Below, one piece after another: positions 13,490 to 19,855 of a stretch of DNA of 19,855 nt (positions are counted from its first letter, which is position 1; each line of letters opens with the position of its first letter). Location: assembly GCA_019689615.1 (NCBI GenBank), contig JADGHD010000019.1, positions 1 to 19,855 of the forward strand. Reading direction: 5' to 3'. The translations under genes were made by a program, and so were the position numbers. Under the pieces are notes generated by a model. It saw only the letters and a list, made by a program, of their open reading frames with translations. It was not told the DNA's origin and did not search any database. The DNA is from Frankia sp. (GTDB lineage Bacteria; Actinomycetota; Actinomycetes; Frankiales; Frankiaceae).

Positions 13490-13930
13490 CTACTGCGGCG
13501 GGGCGTAGTGATGGCTCAGGTTACCGACGAGGTGCTGGCGGTCGCGCCGCTCGGTGAACCGCCAGCGGCCGTCGACGCGGGCGAACGTGTCCTCGTGCCG
13601 GCTGGCCGCGATCACCTGCAGGGGCAGGCCGGGGCAGGCCTGCAGCACCGTCACGTAGGTGGAGGCGGTCGCGGTGTCGCTGCCGTCCTCGTGCCGGATG
13701 TCGACGTTGGTGATCACGTGGTGGGTCCGCGGCGTGCCGTCGTCGTAGATCCGCACGCCCGAGGCCCACAGCGCGCGCAGCCGGTCGTGGCCCTCGTGGA
13801 CGGTCCCGTCGCCGGAGACCACCCGCGCGTGCTGGAACAGGTCGGCGATGGCGTCGAAGTCACCGGCGTCGATGAACCGGGCGTAGGAGTGGATGAGGCC
13901 CTGGATCTCGCGGATGTCGCGCTCGCTCAT
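13490..13930 (-). CDS. SnoaL-like / NTF2-fold protein (SnoaL_4 type), second copy in the operon
   Basis: The 146-residue protein has the NTF2-like cone fold signature. The N-terminal helix IREIQGLIHSYARFIDAGDFDAIADLF is followed by THHVITNVDIR and a final WRFTERR strand. Tyr16, Asp21 and His71 sit where bile acid 7-alpha-dehydratase (BaiE) and scytalone dehydratase carry their catalytic Tyr, Asp and His. The family includes dehydratases, isomerases and cyclases acting on steroids or polyketides. ATG 13930 is preferred over GTG 13933 because GAGGAG lies at good spacing. It is the last gene of the minus-strand operon, 11 bp behind the SDR. It shares the H-x-I-T-N-V-D-I-R block with the SnoaL-like protein at 14724. 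Reaction and substrate remain unknown. Confidence 0.85.
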   Translation of the reverse strand: MSERDIREIQGLIHSYARFIDAGDFDAIADLFQHARVVSGDGTVHEGHDRLRALWASGVRIYDDGTPRTHHVITNVDIRHEDGSDTATASTYVTVLQACPGLPLQVIAASRHEDTFARVDGRWRFTERRDRQHLVGNLSHHYAPPQ

Positions 13931-13941
13931 CACCGTGCTCC

Positions 13942-14727
13942 TCAGCTGATGCCGATGGCGTCACCGGCCATCGCCCCGCCGTCGACCAGGAACTCGGCTC
14001 CCGTGCAGTAGGAGCTGCGGTCGCAGACCAGGAAGGCCACCATCTCGGCGACCTCGGCGGGGCGGCCGATGCGCGGGATCGGCAGCGCGGCGAAGACCGC
14101 GTCCCGGTCGACGTTGGCGAACTCCGGGCCGTTGACCATCGGGGTGTCGATGGTGCCGGGGTGGACCGAGTTCACCCGGATCCCGTACCGGCCGAGCTCC
14201 AGGGCAGCGCTCTTGGTCATCCCGCGGATCGCCCACTTCGACGCGACGTAGCCGATCACGCCCGGGACGCCCTCGATGCCGGCGGTCGAGGACACGTTGA
14301 CGATGGAGCCGCCGCCGGCGGCGCGCAGCGGGGCGACCGCCGCCCGCATCCCCAGGAAGCAGCCCACCTGGTTGACCTGGATGACCGCGTTGTAGTCGGC
14401 CAGGTCCGTGGTCTCGATCAGCCCGGTACGCACGATCCCGGCGTTGTTGACGAGGGCGTCCAGCCGGCCGTAGGCGCTGACCGCGGTGTCGACCGCGGCC
14501 GCCCACTGGTCGGGGTCGGTGACGTCGAGGCGGACGTAGCGGGCGGCCTCGCCGATCTCGTCGGCGACGGCCCTGCCCTCGTCGTCGAGGACGTCGCCGA
14601 GCACGACCCGCGCGCCGCGCGCGGCCAGCAGCCGTGCCTCCGCCGCGCCCTGCCCGCGGGCGGCGCCGGAGATCAGGACGACCTTGCCCTCGACCCCCTC
14701 GCCGCCCGTGGCGCCCGGCGCCGTCAC
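13942..14727 (-). CDS. Short-chain dehydrogenase, FabG / 3-alpha(20-beta)-hydroxysteroid-dehydrogenase-like
   Basis: The 261-residue SDR has SGAARGQGAAEARLLAARGA (20-39) as its nucleotide site, with Ser in place of the usual Thr. It then has ALVNNAGI, the triad Ser147, Tyr160 and Lys164 in STAGIEGVPGVIGYVASK, and NSVHPGTIDTPM. The C-terminus TGAEFLVDGGAMAG is normal for the family. Overall it resembles actinobacterial 3-alpha,20-beta-hydroxysteroid dehydrogenases (NAD-linked, cytosolic tetramers). The GTG start at 14727 overlaps the stop of the upstream SnoaL-like gene by 4 bp (GTGA), and GGGAG is 6 nt upstream, so the start is well supported and translation is probably coupled. The frame is open further but uses no better start. 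Steroid activity is inferred from resemblance only. Confidence 0.88.
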   Translation of the reverse strand: MTAPGATGGEGVEGKVVLISGAARGQGAAEARLLAARGARVVLGDVLDDEGRAVADEIGEAARYVRLDVTDPDQWAAAVDTAVSAYGRLDALVNNAGIVRTGLIETTDLADYNAVIQVNQVGCFLGMRAAVAPLRAAGGGSIVNVSSTAGIEGVPGVIGYVASKWAIRGMTKSAALELGRYGIRVNSVHPGTIDTPMVNGPEFANVDRDAVFAALPIPRIGRPAEVAEMVAFLVCDRSSYCTGAEFLVDGGAMAGDAIGIS

Positions 14728-15239
14728 GCGGGCTCCCCGCTCGGGGCCTGTGCGGCGAACCGGTTGCCCGGCACGCCCCACCAGCTCGGCCGGGGGACGC
14801 CCTCCGGCCAGGCGCCGTCGAGCCAGACCAGGCCGGCGACGTACTCGGTCAGCCGCCAGCCGGCCTCGGTGCGGGCGAACCGGCAGTCGTAGTAGCCGCC
14901 GTCGGCGAGCAGGGTCTCACCGCCGTTGCCGTCGAGGGTGGCCATCTGGGTGAAGACGTACGCGCGCCCGGTGGCGGTGTCGCCGTCGAGGCGGATGTCG
15001 ACGTTGGTGATGTAGTGCTGGATGGCGACGAAGATCGACAGGGACTCGCGCAGGTAGTCGACGATGTCGGGGTAGCTGGCCCGGACGCCGCCGTTGCGGG
15101 TGAAGTCGACCACCGCGCCGTCGACGAACACCTCGGCCAGCCGGTCCCAGTCACGGGCGTCGACGGCGTGGGTGTAGCGGGTGAGTACCTCCTGGATCTC
15201 GAGGCGGTCGGCGGCCGCCTCGGCCCGGCTGGATGTCAT
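14724..15239 (-). CDS. SnoaL-like / NTF2-fold protein (SnoaL_4 type), first copy in the operon
   Basis: The 171-residue protein begins RLEIQEVLTRYTHAVDARDWDRLAEVF. It carries Tyr22, Asp27 and His75 (in IQHYITNVDIR), the same triad positions as BaiE-type dehydratases. WRLTEYVAGLVW forms the closing strands and a 30-residue Pro/Trp-rich tail follows. It is longer than its partner at 13490 and clearly divergent from it, so any duplication is old. ATG 15239 has AGGAG 6 nt upstream. Its stop overlaps the following SDR start by 4 bp; 76 bp separate it from the preceding SDR. The placement between two SDRs suggests successive oxidation and dehydration or isomerisation of one compound (inference). 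Confidence 0.86.
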   Translation of the reverse strand: MTSSRAEAAADRLEIQEVLTRYTHAVDARDWDRLAEVFVDGAVVDFTRNGGVRASYPDIVDYLRESLSIFVAIQHYITNVDIRLDGDTATGRAYVFTQMATLDGNGGETLLADGGYYDCRFARTEAGWRLTEYVAGLVWLDGAWPEGVPRPSWWGVPGNRFAAQAPSGEPA

Positions 15240-15315
15240 GGTGGGCTCCTGGTTGTGGGTGCTGTCGGGCTCGCGGGACGCGGTGACGGACGGGGCTACC
15301 GGCGACGGGGCGGGC

Positions 15316-16080
15316 TCAGGTGATCGTGTAGCCGCCGTCGACGGGCAGCGCGGCGCCGACGACGAACGAGGCGGCGCCGGAGAGCAGCCACAGGACGGCC
15401 TCGGCGATCTCGTCGGCCTCGGCGATCCGGCCGATCGGGTGCAGCGCCGCGACCTGGGCCTCGGCCTCGGCGCTGCCCTGCATCCAGTCCTCGACCATCC
15501 GCGAACGGGCGGTGCCGGGGCAGATCGCGTTGATCCGGATGCCCTGGCCGATGTACTCCAGCGCCGCGGTGCGGGTGAGGCCGATGACGCCGTGCTTGGC
15601 CGCGACGTAGTTCGCCATGCCGGGGAAGCCGATCAGCCCGGCGCCGGACGACGTGTTGACGATCGCGCCGCCGCCGCGGGCGAGCATGGCCGGGATCTCG
15701 TACTTCATCCCGTAGAACACGCCGGAGAGCATGACCGCGATGCCGCGCTCCCAGACCTCGTCCGGCATGTCGGCGATGTTGGCGCCGGCGCCGACGATGC
15801 CCGCGTTGTTGTGGGCGTAGTCGAGCCCGCCGTACCGGCGGACCGTGAAGTCCACCATCTCCTTCACCGAGGCCGAGTCGGCGACGTCGGTACGGATCGC
15901 GGCGGCCTCGCCGCCGGCCTCGGTGATGAGCCGGACCGTCTCCTCGGTTTCGGCCAGGTCGATGTCGGCGACCACGACGCTGGCACCGGCGGCCGCGAGC
16001 TTGCGGGCGGTGGCGCGGCCGATGCCGCCGGCGGCGCCGGTGACGAGGGCGACCTTGCCCTCGAAGTCGTAACGGATCAT
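15316..16080 (-). CDS. Short-chain dehydrogenase, FabG-like
   Basis: The 254-residue classical SDR shows TGAAGGIGRATARKLAAAGA (14-33), AHNNAGI, the triad Ser145, Tyr158 and Lys162 within SGAGLIGFPGMANYVAAK, and NAICPGTARSRM, ending VVGAALPVDGGYTIT. Length and motifs are ordinary for cytosolic NAD(P)-dependent SDRs acting on hydroxyacyl, cyclic or steroid alcohols. The second residue of the cofactor-selecting strand is Asp (ADIDLAE), which favours NAD(H). ATG 16080 has AGGAG 6 nt upstream. It follows livG by 58 bp on the same strand and precedes the SnoaL-like gene, linking the Liv transporter with the oxidation module. Its substrate is not identifiable. Confidence 0.88.
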   Translation of the reverse strand: MIRYDFEGKVALVTGAAGGIGRATARKLAAAGASVVVADIDLAETEETVRLITEAGGEAAAIRTDVADSASVKEMVDFTVRRYGGLDYAHNNAGIVGAGANIADMPDEVWERGIAVMLSGVFYGMKYEIPAMLARGGGAIVNTSSGAGLIGFPGMANYVAAKHGVIGLTRTAALEYIGQGIRINAICPGTARSRMVEDWMQGSAEAEAQVAALHPIGRIAEADEIAEAVLWLLSGAASFVVGAALPVDGGYTIT

Positions 16081-16138
16081 CTGTTCTCCTGGATGGGTGG
16101 ACGGGGCCGGCTGACGCGCCGGCCGGCCGGGCCGGGCG

Positions 16139-16909
16139 TCAGCCGAGGTAGGCCTGGCGGACGAGCGGGTCGCGGACGATCTCCTCCGGGGTGCCGGTGG
16201 CGATCACGCGGCCCAGGTCCAGCACGACCACGCGCTGGCAGTGCTCGAGGACGAACGGGATGTCGTGCTCGACCAGCACGACGCCGCAGCGGGACTGGGC
16301 GCGCACCCGCGCGACCGCGGCGGCGAGCAGGCTGGCCCCGGTGTCGCCCAGCCCCGAGGTCGGCTCGTCGAGCAGCAGCACGGTCGGGTTGTCGACCACC
16401 GCCCGGGCCAGCTCCAGCAGCCTGGCCTGGCCGATCGGCAGGGCGGCGGCGTAGTCGTCGCGGTGGTCGGTCAGCCCGCACAGCTCCAGCACCTCCTCGG
16501 CCCGCCGCCGCCTGGCGCGCTGGACGGGCAGCCGGCTGGACAGCCCCAGCAGGTCGGCGACGACGCCCCCGGTGCCACCGCGCCACTCGAGCGCGGCGAC
16601 CAGGTTGTCGAGGACGGTCAGCCCACCGAAGACCTGCTGGCGCTGGAACGTGCGGCGCAGGCCGTGCCTGGCGCGCCAGGTGGCCGAGCGGCGGGTGACG
16701 TCGACGCCGCCGAGCCAGATCCGGCCGCCCGTCGGTGCGCGCAGGCCGGAGGTGGTGTCGAACAGCGTCGTCTTCCCGGCGCCGTTCGGGCCGATCACGC
16801 CCACGACCTCGTCGCGGTGCACGGTCAGGGAGACGCCGTCGAGGCCGGTGATTCCACCGAAACGGACCGTGATCCCCTCGACGCGCAGCGCCTCATCGGT
16901 GGCGGTCAT
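16139..16909 (-). CDS. livG: Branched-chain-amino-acid-type ABC transporter ATP-binding protein (LivG family)
   Basis: The 256-residue ATPase has Walker A GPNGAGKTT (40-48), Q-loop Gln89 in RRTFQRQQVF, the signature written LPIGQARLLELARA (157-170) as LivG proteins often have it, Walker B VLLLDEP with Asp181 and Glu182, and H-loop His215 in VLVEHDI. The C-terminal VIATGTPEEIVRDPLVRQAYLG is the LivG ending. It works at the inner face of the membrane, paired with the LivF domain of the fusion protein encoded just upstream; its ATG at 16909 overlaps that stop by 4 bp (ATGA). In actinobacteria such transporters serve not only amino acids but also aromatic acids, lipids and other carboxylates, and the neighbouring SDR/SnoaL genes point that way here. 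Confidence 0.93.
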   Translation of the reverse strand: MTATDEALRVEGITVRFGGITGLDGVSLTVHRDEVVGVIGPNGAGKTTLFDTTSGLRAPTGGRIWLGGVDVTRRSATWRARHGLRRTFQRQQVFGGLTVLDNLVAALEWRGGTGGVVADLLGLSSRLPVQRARRRRAEEVLELCGLTDHRDDYAAALPIGQARLLELARAVVDNPTVLLLDEPTSGLGDTGASLLAAAVARVRAQSRCGVVLVEHDIPFVLEHCQRVVVLDLGRVIATGTPEEIVRDPLVRQAYLG

Positions 16910-19734
16910 GGCGCTCCTTGCAGGTAGGCCTCGGCGAGCGTCTCGTGGTCGACGTCGGCAGCCCGCCGCGACCACACGACCTGGCCGAGGTCGAGGAAGG
17001 CCACCTGGTCGGCGAGGTCGAGCACGTGGCGGGCCTTCTCCTCGACGACGAGGACGGCCGTGCCGGCGGCGCGCAGCTCGGCGAACAGGTCAAGGACGGC
17101 CGCGGAGACGCGGGGGGCCAGCCCCAGGCAGGGCTCGTCGGCGACCAGGACCCGGGGCGGGTGCAGCAGCAGCGGCGCGAGCGCGAGCAGCTGCTGCTCG
17201 CCGCCCGACAGGTTGCCGGCGGCCAGCCGGCGGCGGGCCGCGAGCGCCGGGAACCGGTCGAACACGGCTTCGAGGTCCGCCGCGCCGTCACGGCCGCCCT
17301 TCGGCAGGGCCAGCGCGAGGTTCTCGGTCACCGTCAGCCCCGGGAAGATGCCCCGCGACTCCGGCGCGAACGCGAGCCCACGGGCGGCCCGCCGGTAGGC
17401 CGGCAGGGAGGTGATGTCCTCCCCGCCCAGGTAGACGCGGCCAGCCGTGGGCGCCCCCCCGCCCGCGATGACCGCGCACAGCGTGGACTTCCCGGCGCCG
17501 TTGGCGCCGAGCAGCACGGTCACGGCCGCCTCCTGGACGGTGAGACTGACCGCGCGCAGCACACCGACCGCGCCATACCCGGCGCTGACCCCGCTCAGCC
17601 GCAGCGCGGCGCCGCTGCCCTCGCCCTCGACCTCGCCCTCGCGCTCGCGCTGGTCGCCGCCGGGGCGGTCGCCGGACACGGTCGCGACGGCGGGCGGCGC
17701 GGTGGTCGCCGCGGCTGGCGCGGTGGCCGCCGCGGCTGGGGCGGCGGGCGCGGCGGTGGCCGCGGTCGGCGCGGCGGCGTCGGTGGCCGCCGGCGCGGGC
17801 GCCGCGGCCGCCCGGGTGGACAGGCGCCGGCGCAGCCGGGCGAGGCCGCCGCTGACCGCCGTGACGATGCCGTCGGGCGCGGTCGCGAGCTGGATCGCGC
17901 CCAGGCCGAACAGGATGTCGCGCAGCCGGGTCGACTCGGTGACGTGCGAGAGGATCTCGGGGCTGGCGGCGAGGAACAGCCCGGCGACGACGGCGCCGGC
18001 CGGCCGGCGGACCCCGAACAGGACGACGATGGCGAGCCAGGTCAGCCCGGTCATCGCGCCGATGCTGGTGTGGGTGATGCTGCGGCTGACGGTGGCGAGC
18101 ATGATCCCGCCGAGGCCCGCGACCGCCGCCGAGAGCGTGAAGATCCGCAGCTTGGCCTGGGCCACCGAGATGCCGACCGACGTCGCCGCGGCGGGTGCCG
18201 AGCGGACCGCGGTGACCGAGTGCCCCGACGGCGAGCGGCGCAGCGCCCCGACCGCGGCACAGACCGCGGCGACGAGGACCAGCAGCAGGCCGGCGAGGTT
18301 GTGGTTGTCCTCCAGCCGCAGCCCGAGCAGCGTGGGGCGGGGCACCGACCAGCCGTAGTCGCCGTTGCTGAGCGCCTTCCAGGGGAACAGCACGGTGTCG
18401 CCGACCAGCGCCAGCGCCAGGGTGGCCAGCGCGAGGGCGAGCCCACCCAGGCGCAGCGCCGGCAGCGCGACGACCGCGCCGAGCACGGCGGCGGCGGCCA
18501 CGCCCACCAGCGCCGCGAGCACGAACGGCACGTCGTTGTGCAGGCACAGGCCGAAGATGAGCGCCGCGAAGGTGACGAACGTGGCCTGGGCCAGGCTGAC
18601 CATCCCGCCAAGCCCCGTGACCAGCACGAACGACAGGAAGATCAGGCAGTAGGCGAGCCCCTGCACGGTCAGGCTCAGCCAGTAGGCGTCGGCGCCGAAC
18701 TGGGAGAAGAGGTAGAGCGCGACCCCGGCGACGGTCCAGGGGGCGTAGCGCCGCCACGCGGGCAGCCCGGCGAAATGGTCCGGTGGCAGGCGCACCTCGG
18801 CGACCGAGCCGGCGACCCGCCCCCGGTCGCGGGCCAGGTAGAACAGCCCGACGAAAAGCAGCATGTACGGCACGGCCGAGGCGGCACCGGGGATCGAGTC
18901 CGCGAAGTCCGCGTAGCCGGAGAACATGCTCTGGGCGACGCCGAGCACCAGGCCGCCGACGAAGGCCAGCGGCATGGACCGCAGGCTGCCGAGGACCGCC
19001 GCGGCGGCGCCGACCGCGACGAGCCCGGTGTAGGAGTCGGGGGTCAGGCTGAAGAACGGCGCGCCGATGACCCCGGTGAACCCGGCGAGCGCGAAGCTGC
19101 CCAGCACCACCCAGCGGGAGGTGGCCCTGGTGTCCACCCCGCGGTACTCGGCCAGCTGCCGCCGGTCCACCGTCGCCCGGATGCGCAGCCCGAGCTGGGA
19201 CCGGCGCAGCAGCACCCACAGCCCCGCCGCGATGACGGCGGTGGAGCCGAGCACGATCACCTGGTTCGAGTCGATGTACAGCCAGCTGGTCAGGTGCCAG
19301 ATGTGCTTGGGGCTGGGCCCGATCCCCGGCGGGTAGGTGATGTTGTCGCCGCGCGGGATGTCGGCGCCGAACGTGTCCACCGCCGTCTCGACGATGAACA
19401 GGGCCAGCGCCGGCAGTGCGATCAGCAGGCCCACCGTCGCCACGATCTTGGTGGCGTCGTCGGCGTCGCGCAGCGGCCGGAACAGCGCCGCGTCGACCGC
19501 CAGTCCCAGCAGCGGCGCGACGACCAGGACCGAGACCACGACGCCCACCGGGACCGGCCAGCCGAGGCCCGTCGTGAGCTCGTAGTAGAGCAGCGCGATC
19601 GAGAACGCGACGGCGGTGTGCGCGAAGTTGAAGACGCGCAGCGCCGTCTGCTGCAGGACCAGGCCAACAGCGAGCAGCGAGTACACCGCACCTGATACCG
19701 CCCCGCTGACCAGCAGGGCGATGAACGTGTTCAT
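16906..19734 (-). CDS. Triple fusion of Liv-type ABC transporter parts: LivH permease, LivM permease and LivF ATPase
   Basis: One uninterrupted frame of 942 residues joins three proteins normally made separately. Residues 1 to about 290 are LivH-like (multiple hydrophobic helices, LRVFNFAHTAVAF, RATVDRRQLAEYRGVDT, PLAFVGGLVLGVAQSMFSGY). About 330-635 are LivM-like (GLGGMVSLAQATFVTFAAL, ITHTSIGAMTGLTWLAIVVLFG). An Ala/Pro/Thr-rich linker (about 641-690) and an acidic stretch (REREGEVEGEG) lead into a LivF-like ATPase (about 710-942). The ATPase has Walker A GANGAGKST (743-751), signature LSGGEQQ (842-848) and Walker B VLVADEP (Asp866, Glu867). At the H-loop position the sequence is VEEK (Glu899). 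ATG 19734 has GGAGGG about 10 nt upstream. LivG follows with a 4-bp overlap; no LivK substrate-binding protein is in the window. No stop or frameshift interrupts the joints, so this looks like a genuine fusion. Confidence 0.9.
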   Translation of the reverse strand: MNTFIALLVSGAVSGAVYSLLAVGLVLQQTALRVFNFAHTAVAFSIALLYYELTTGLGWPVPVGVVVSVLVVAPLLGLAVDAALFRPLRDADDATKIVATVGLLIALPALALFIVETAVDTFGADIPRGDNITYPPGIGPSPKHIWHLTSWLYIDSNQVIVLGSTAVIAAGLWVLLRRSQLGLRIRATVDRRQLAEYRGVDTRATSRWVVLGSFALAGFTGVIGAPFFSLTPDSYTGLVAVGAAAAVLGSLRSMPLAFVGGLVLGVAQSMFSGYADFADSIPGAASAVPYMLLFVGLFYLARDRGRVAGSVAEVRLPPDHFAGLPAWRRYAPWTVAGVALYLFSQFGADAYWLSLTVQGLAYCLIFLSFVLVTGLGGMVSLAQATFVTFAALIFGLCLHNDVPFVLAALVGVAAAAVLGAVVALPALRLGGLALALATLALALVGDTVLFPWKALSNGDYGWSVPRPTLLGLRLEDNHNLAGLLLVLVAAVCAAVGALRRSPSGHSVTAVRSAPAAATSVGISVAQAKLRIFTLSAAVAGLGGIMLATVSRSITHTSIGAMTGLTWLAIVVLFGVRRPAGAVVAGLFLAASPEILSHVTESTRLRDILFGLGAIQLATAPDGIVTAVSGGLARLRRRLSTRAAAAPAPAATDAAAPTAATAAPAAPAAAATAPAAATTAPPAVATVSGDRPGGDQREREGEVEGEGSGAALRLSGVSAGYGAVGVLRAVSLTVQEAAVTVLLGANGAGKSTLCAVIAGGGAPTAGRVYLGGEDITSLPAYRRAARGLAFAPESRGIFPGLTVTENLALALPKGGRDGAADLEAVFDRFPALAARRRLAAGNLSGGEQQLLALAPLLLHPPRVLVADEPCLGLAPRVSAAVLDLFAELRAAGTAVLVVEEKARHVLDLADQVAFLDLGQVVWSRRAADVDHETLAEAYLQGAP
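17699..17739. repeat. 21-bp in-frame tandem repeat in the Ala-rich linker of the Liv fusion
   Basis: Two 20-bp copies, at 17699-17718 and 17720-17739, differ at one base and are spaced 21 bp, i.e. seven codons. They encode part of the Ala/Thr/Pro-rich linker ahead of the LivF domain. Further GC-rich partial copies flank them, so the linker may have grown by slippage and may vary in length between strains. Confidence 0.6.
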
Positions 19735-19777
19735 CCGGTCGGGCCCTCCCATGCGTTGGACCGGCACGTGGCGGGGT

Positions 19778-19855
19778 GGGGGGGGGGGGGGGGCCCCCCC
19801 CCCCCCCGCGCGCCCCCCCCCCGCGCCCCCCCCCCCCCCCCCCCCCCCCCCCCCC
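19778..19855. repeat. G and C homopolymer tract at the window edge, likely assembly artefact
   Basis: Sixteen G (19778-19793) are followed directly by fourteen C (19794-19807), then GC steps and further long C runs to the end. No coding or regulatory pattern is visible. Such G-then-C runs at a contig end are more typical of sequencing or assembly failure than of real actinobacterial DNA. Any promoter or substrate-binding-protein gene upstream of the Liv fusion cannot be assessed because of it. Confidence 0.6.

Noticed and set aside
17640..17830. Frameshift or pseudogene joint between LivM and LivF domains
   Set aside because: The frame stays open through the linker with regular codon periodicity and an in-frame 21-bp repeat, consistent with a true linker.
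16918..19695. 925-codon plus-strand open frame opposite the Liv fusion
   Set aside because: It is a mirror of the high-GC transporter gene, rich in Gly, Arg, Gln and Asp with no recognisable domain, while the minus strand has ABC motifs and membrane helices.

Overview
This is a very GC-rich window (strong G/C at third codon positions, many GTG starts, GGAG-type ribosome binding sites). Its gene content is typical of a lipid- and steroid-metabolising high-GC actinobacterium: several short-chain dehydrogenases (SDRs), a CaiB-type racemase, a mycobacterial-style sulfotransferase, a Liv-type ABC transporter and IdeR/DmdR-style iron control. A Frankia-like or mycobacterium-like organism fits best; this is inferred from family resemblance, not from a database search. 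I see no rRNA, tRNA, CRISPR array, insertion sequence or phage gene.

Layout. (1) 1-137: tail of a + strand gene, probably a PfkB-type sugar kinase, ended by a strong hairpin at 226-262. (2) 286-1856, minus: an alpha-methylacyl-CoA racemase followed by a haem-degrading MhuD homologue with all four haem-pocket residues. (3) 2095-5293, plus: alpha/beta hydrolase, GT1 glycosyltransferase and an extended SDR. (4) 5411-6241, minus: a siderophore-interacting flavin reductase directly under a clear iron box at 6260-6278. Divergent from it, 6436-7275 is an SDR of the mycofactocin-associated type. (5) A convergent gap (7276-7560) holds a 55-bp tandem duplication and an 11-bp-stem hairpin. (6) 7561-9990, minus: an HSD10-like SDR, then a coupled TesB thioesterase / VOC pair. 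(7) Divergent from the thioesterase, across a 16-bp palindrome at 10066-10081, is a plus-strand operon (10120-13432): extended SDR, sulfotransferase, DUF1214-like protein. (8) 13490-19734, minus: one long tightly packed unit transcribed from the right edge. It encodes a triple fusion of LivH, LivM and LivF, then LivG, then SDR, SnoaL-like, SDR, SnoaL-like, with 4-bp overlaps at two junctions. (9) 19778-19855: G and C homopolymers, probably an assembly or contig-end artefact.

How the parts may work together (inference). The racemase, HSD10-like SDR, TesB thioesterase, VOC protein, SDRs and SnoaL-like dehydratase-fold proteins together look like catabolism or remodelling of branched or polycyclic acyl-CoA compounds (isoprenoid, steroid or bile-acid-like). 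The Liv transporter would supply substrate. The sulfotransferase and glycosyltransferase operons look like conjugation or decoration functions. Iron acquisition (flavin reductase under an iron box, MhuD haem oxygenase) is a second theme.

The most notable items are the Liv triple fusion, the repeated SDR/SnoaL module, the epimerase/sulfotransferase/DUF1214 operon with its palindromic control region, and MhuD placed next to an acyl-CoA racemase.
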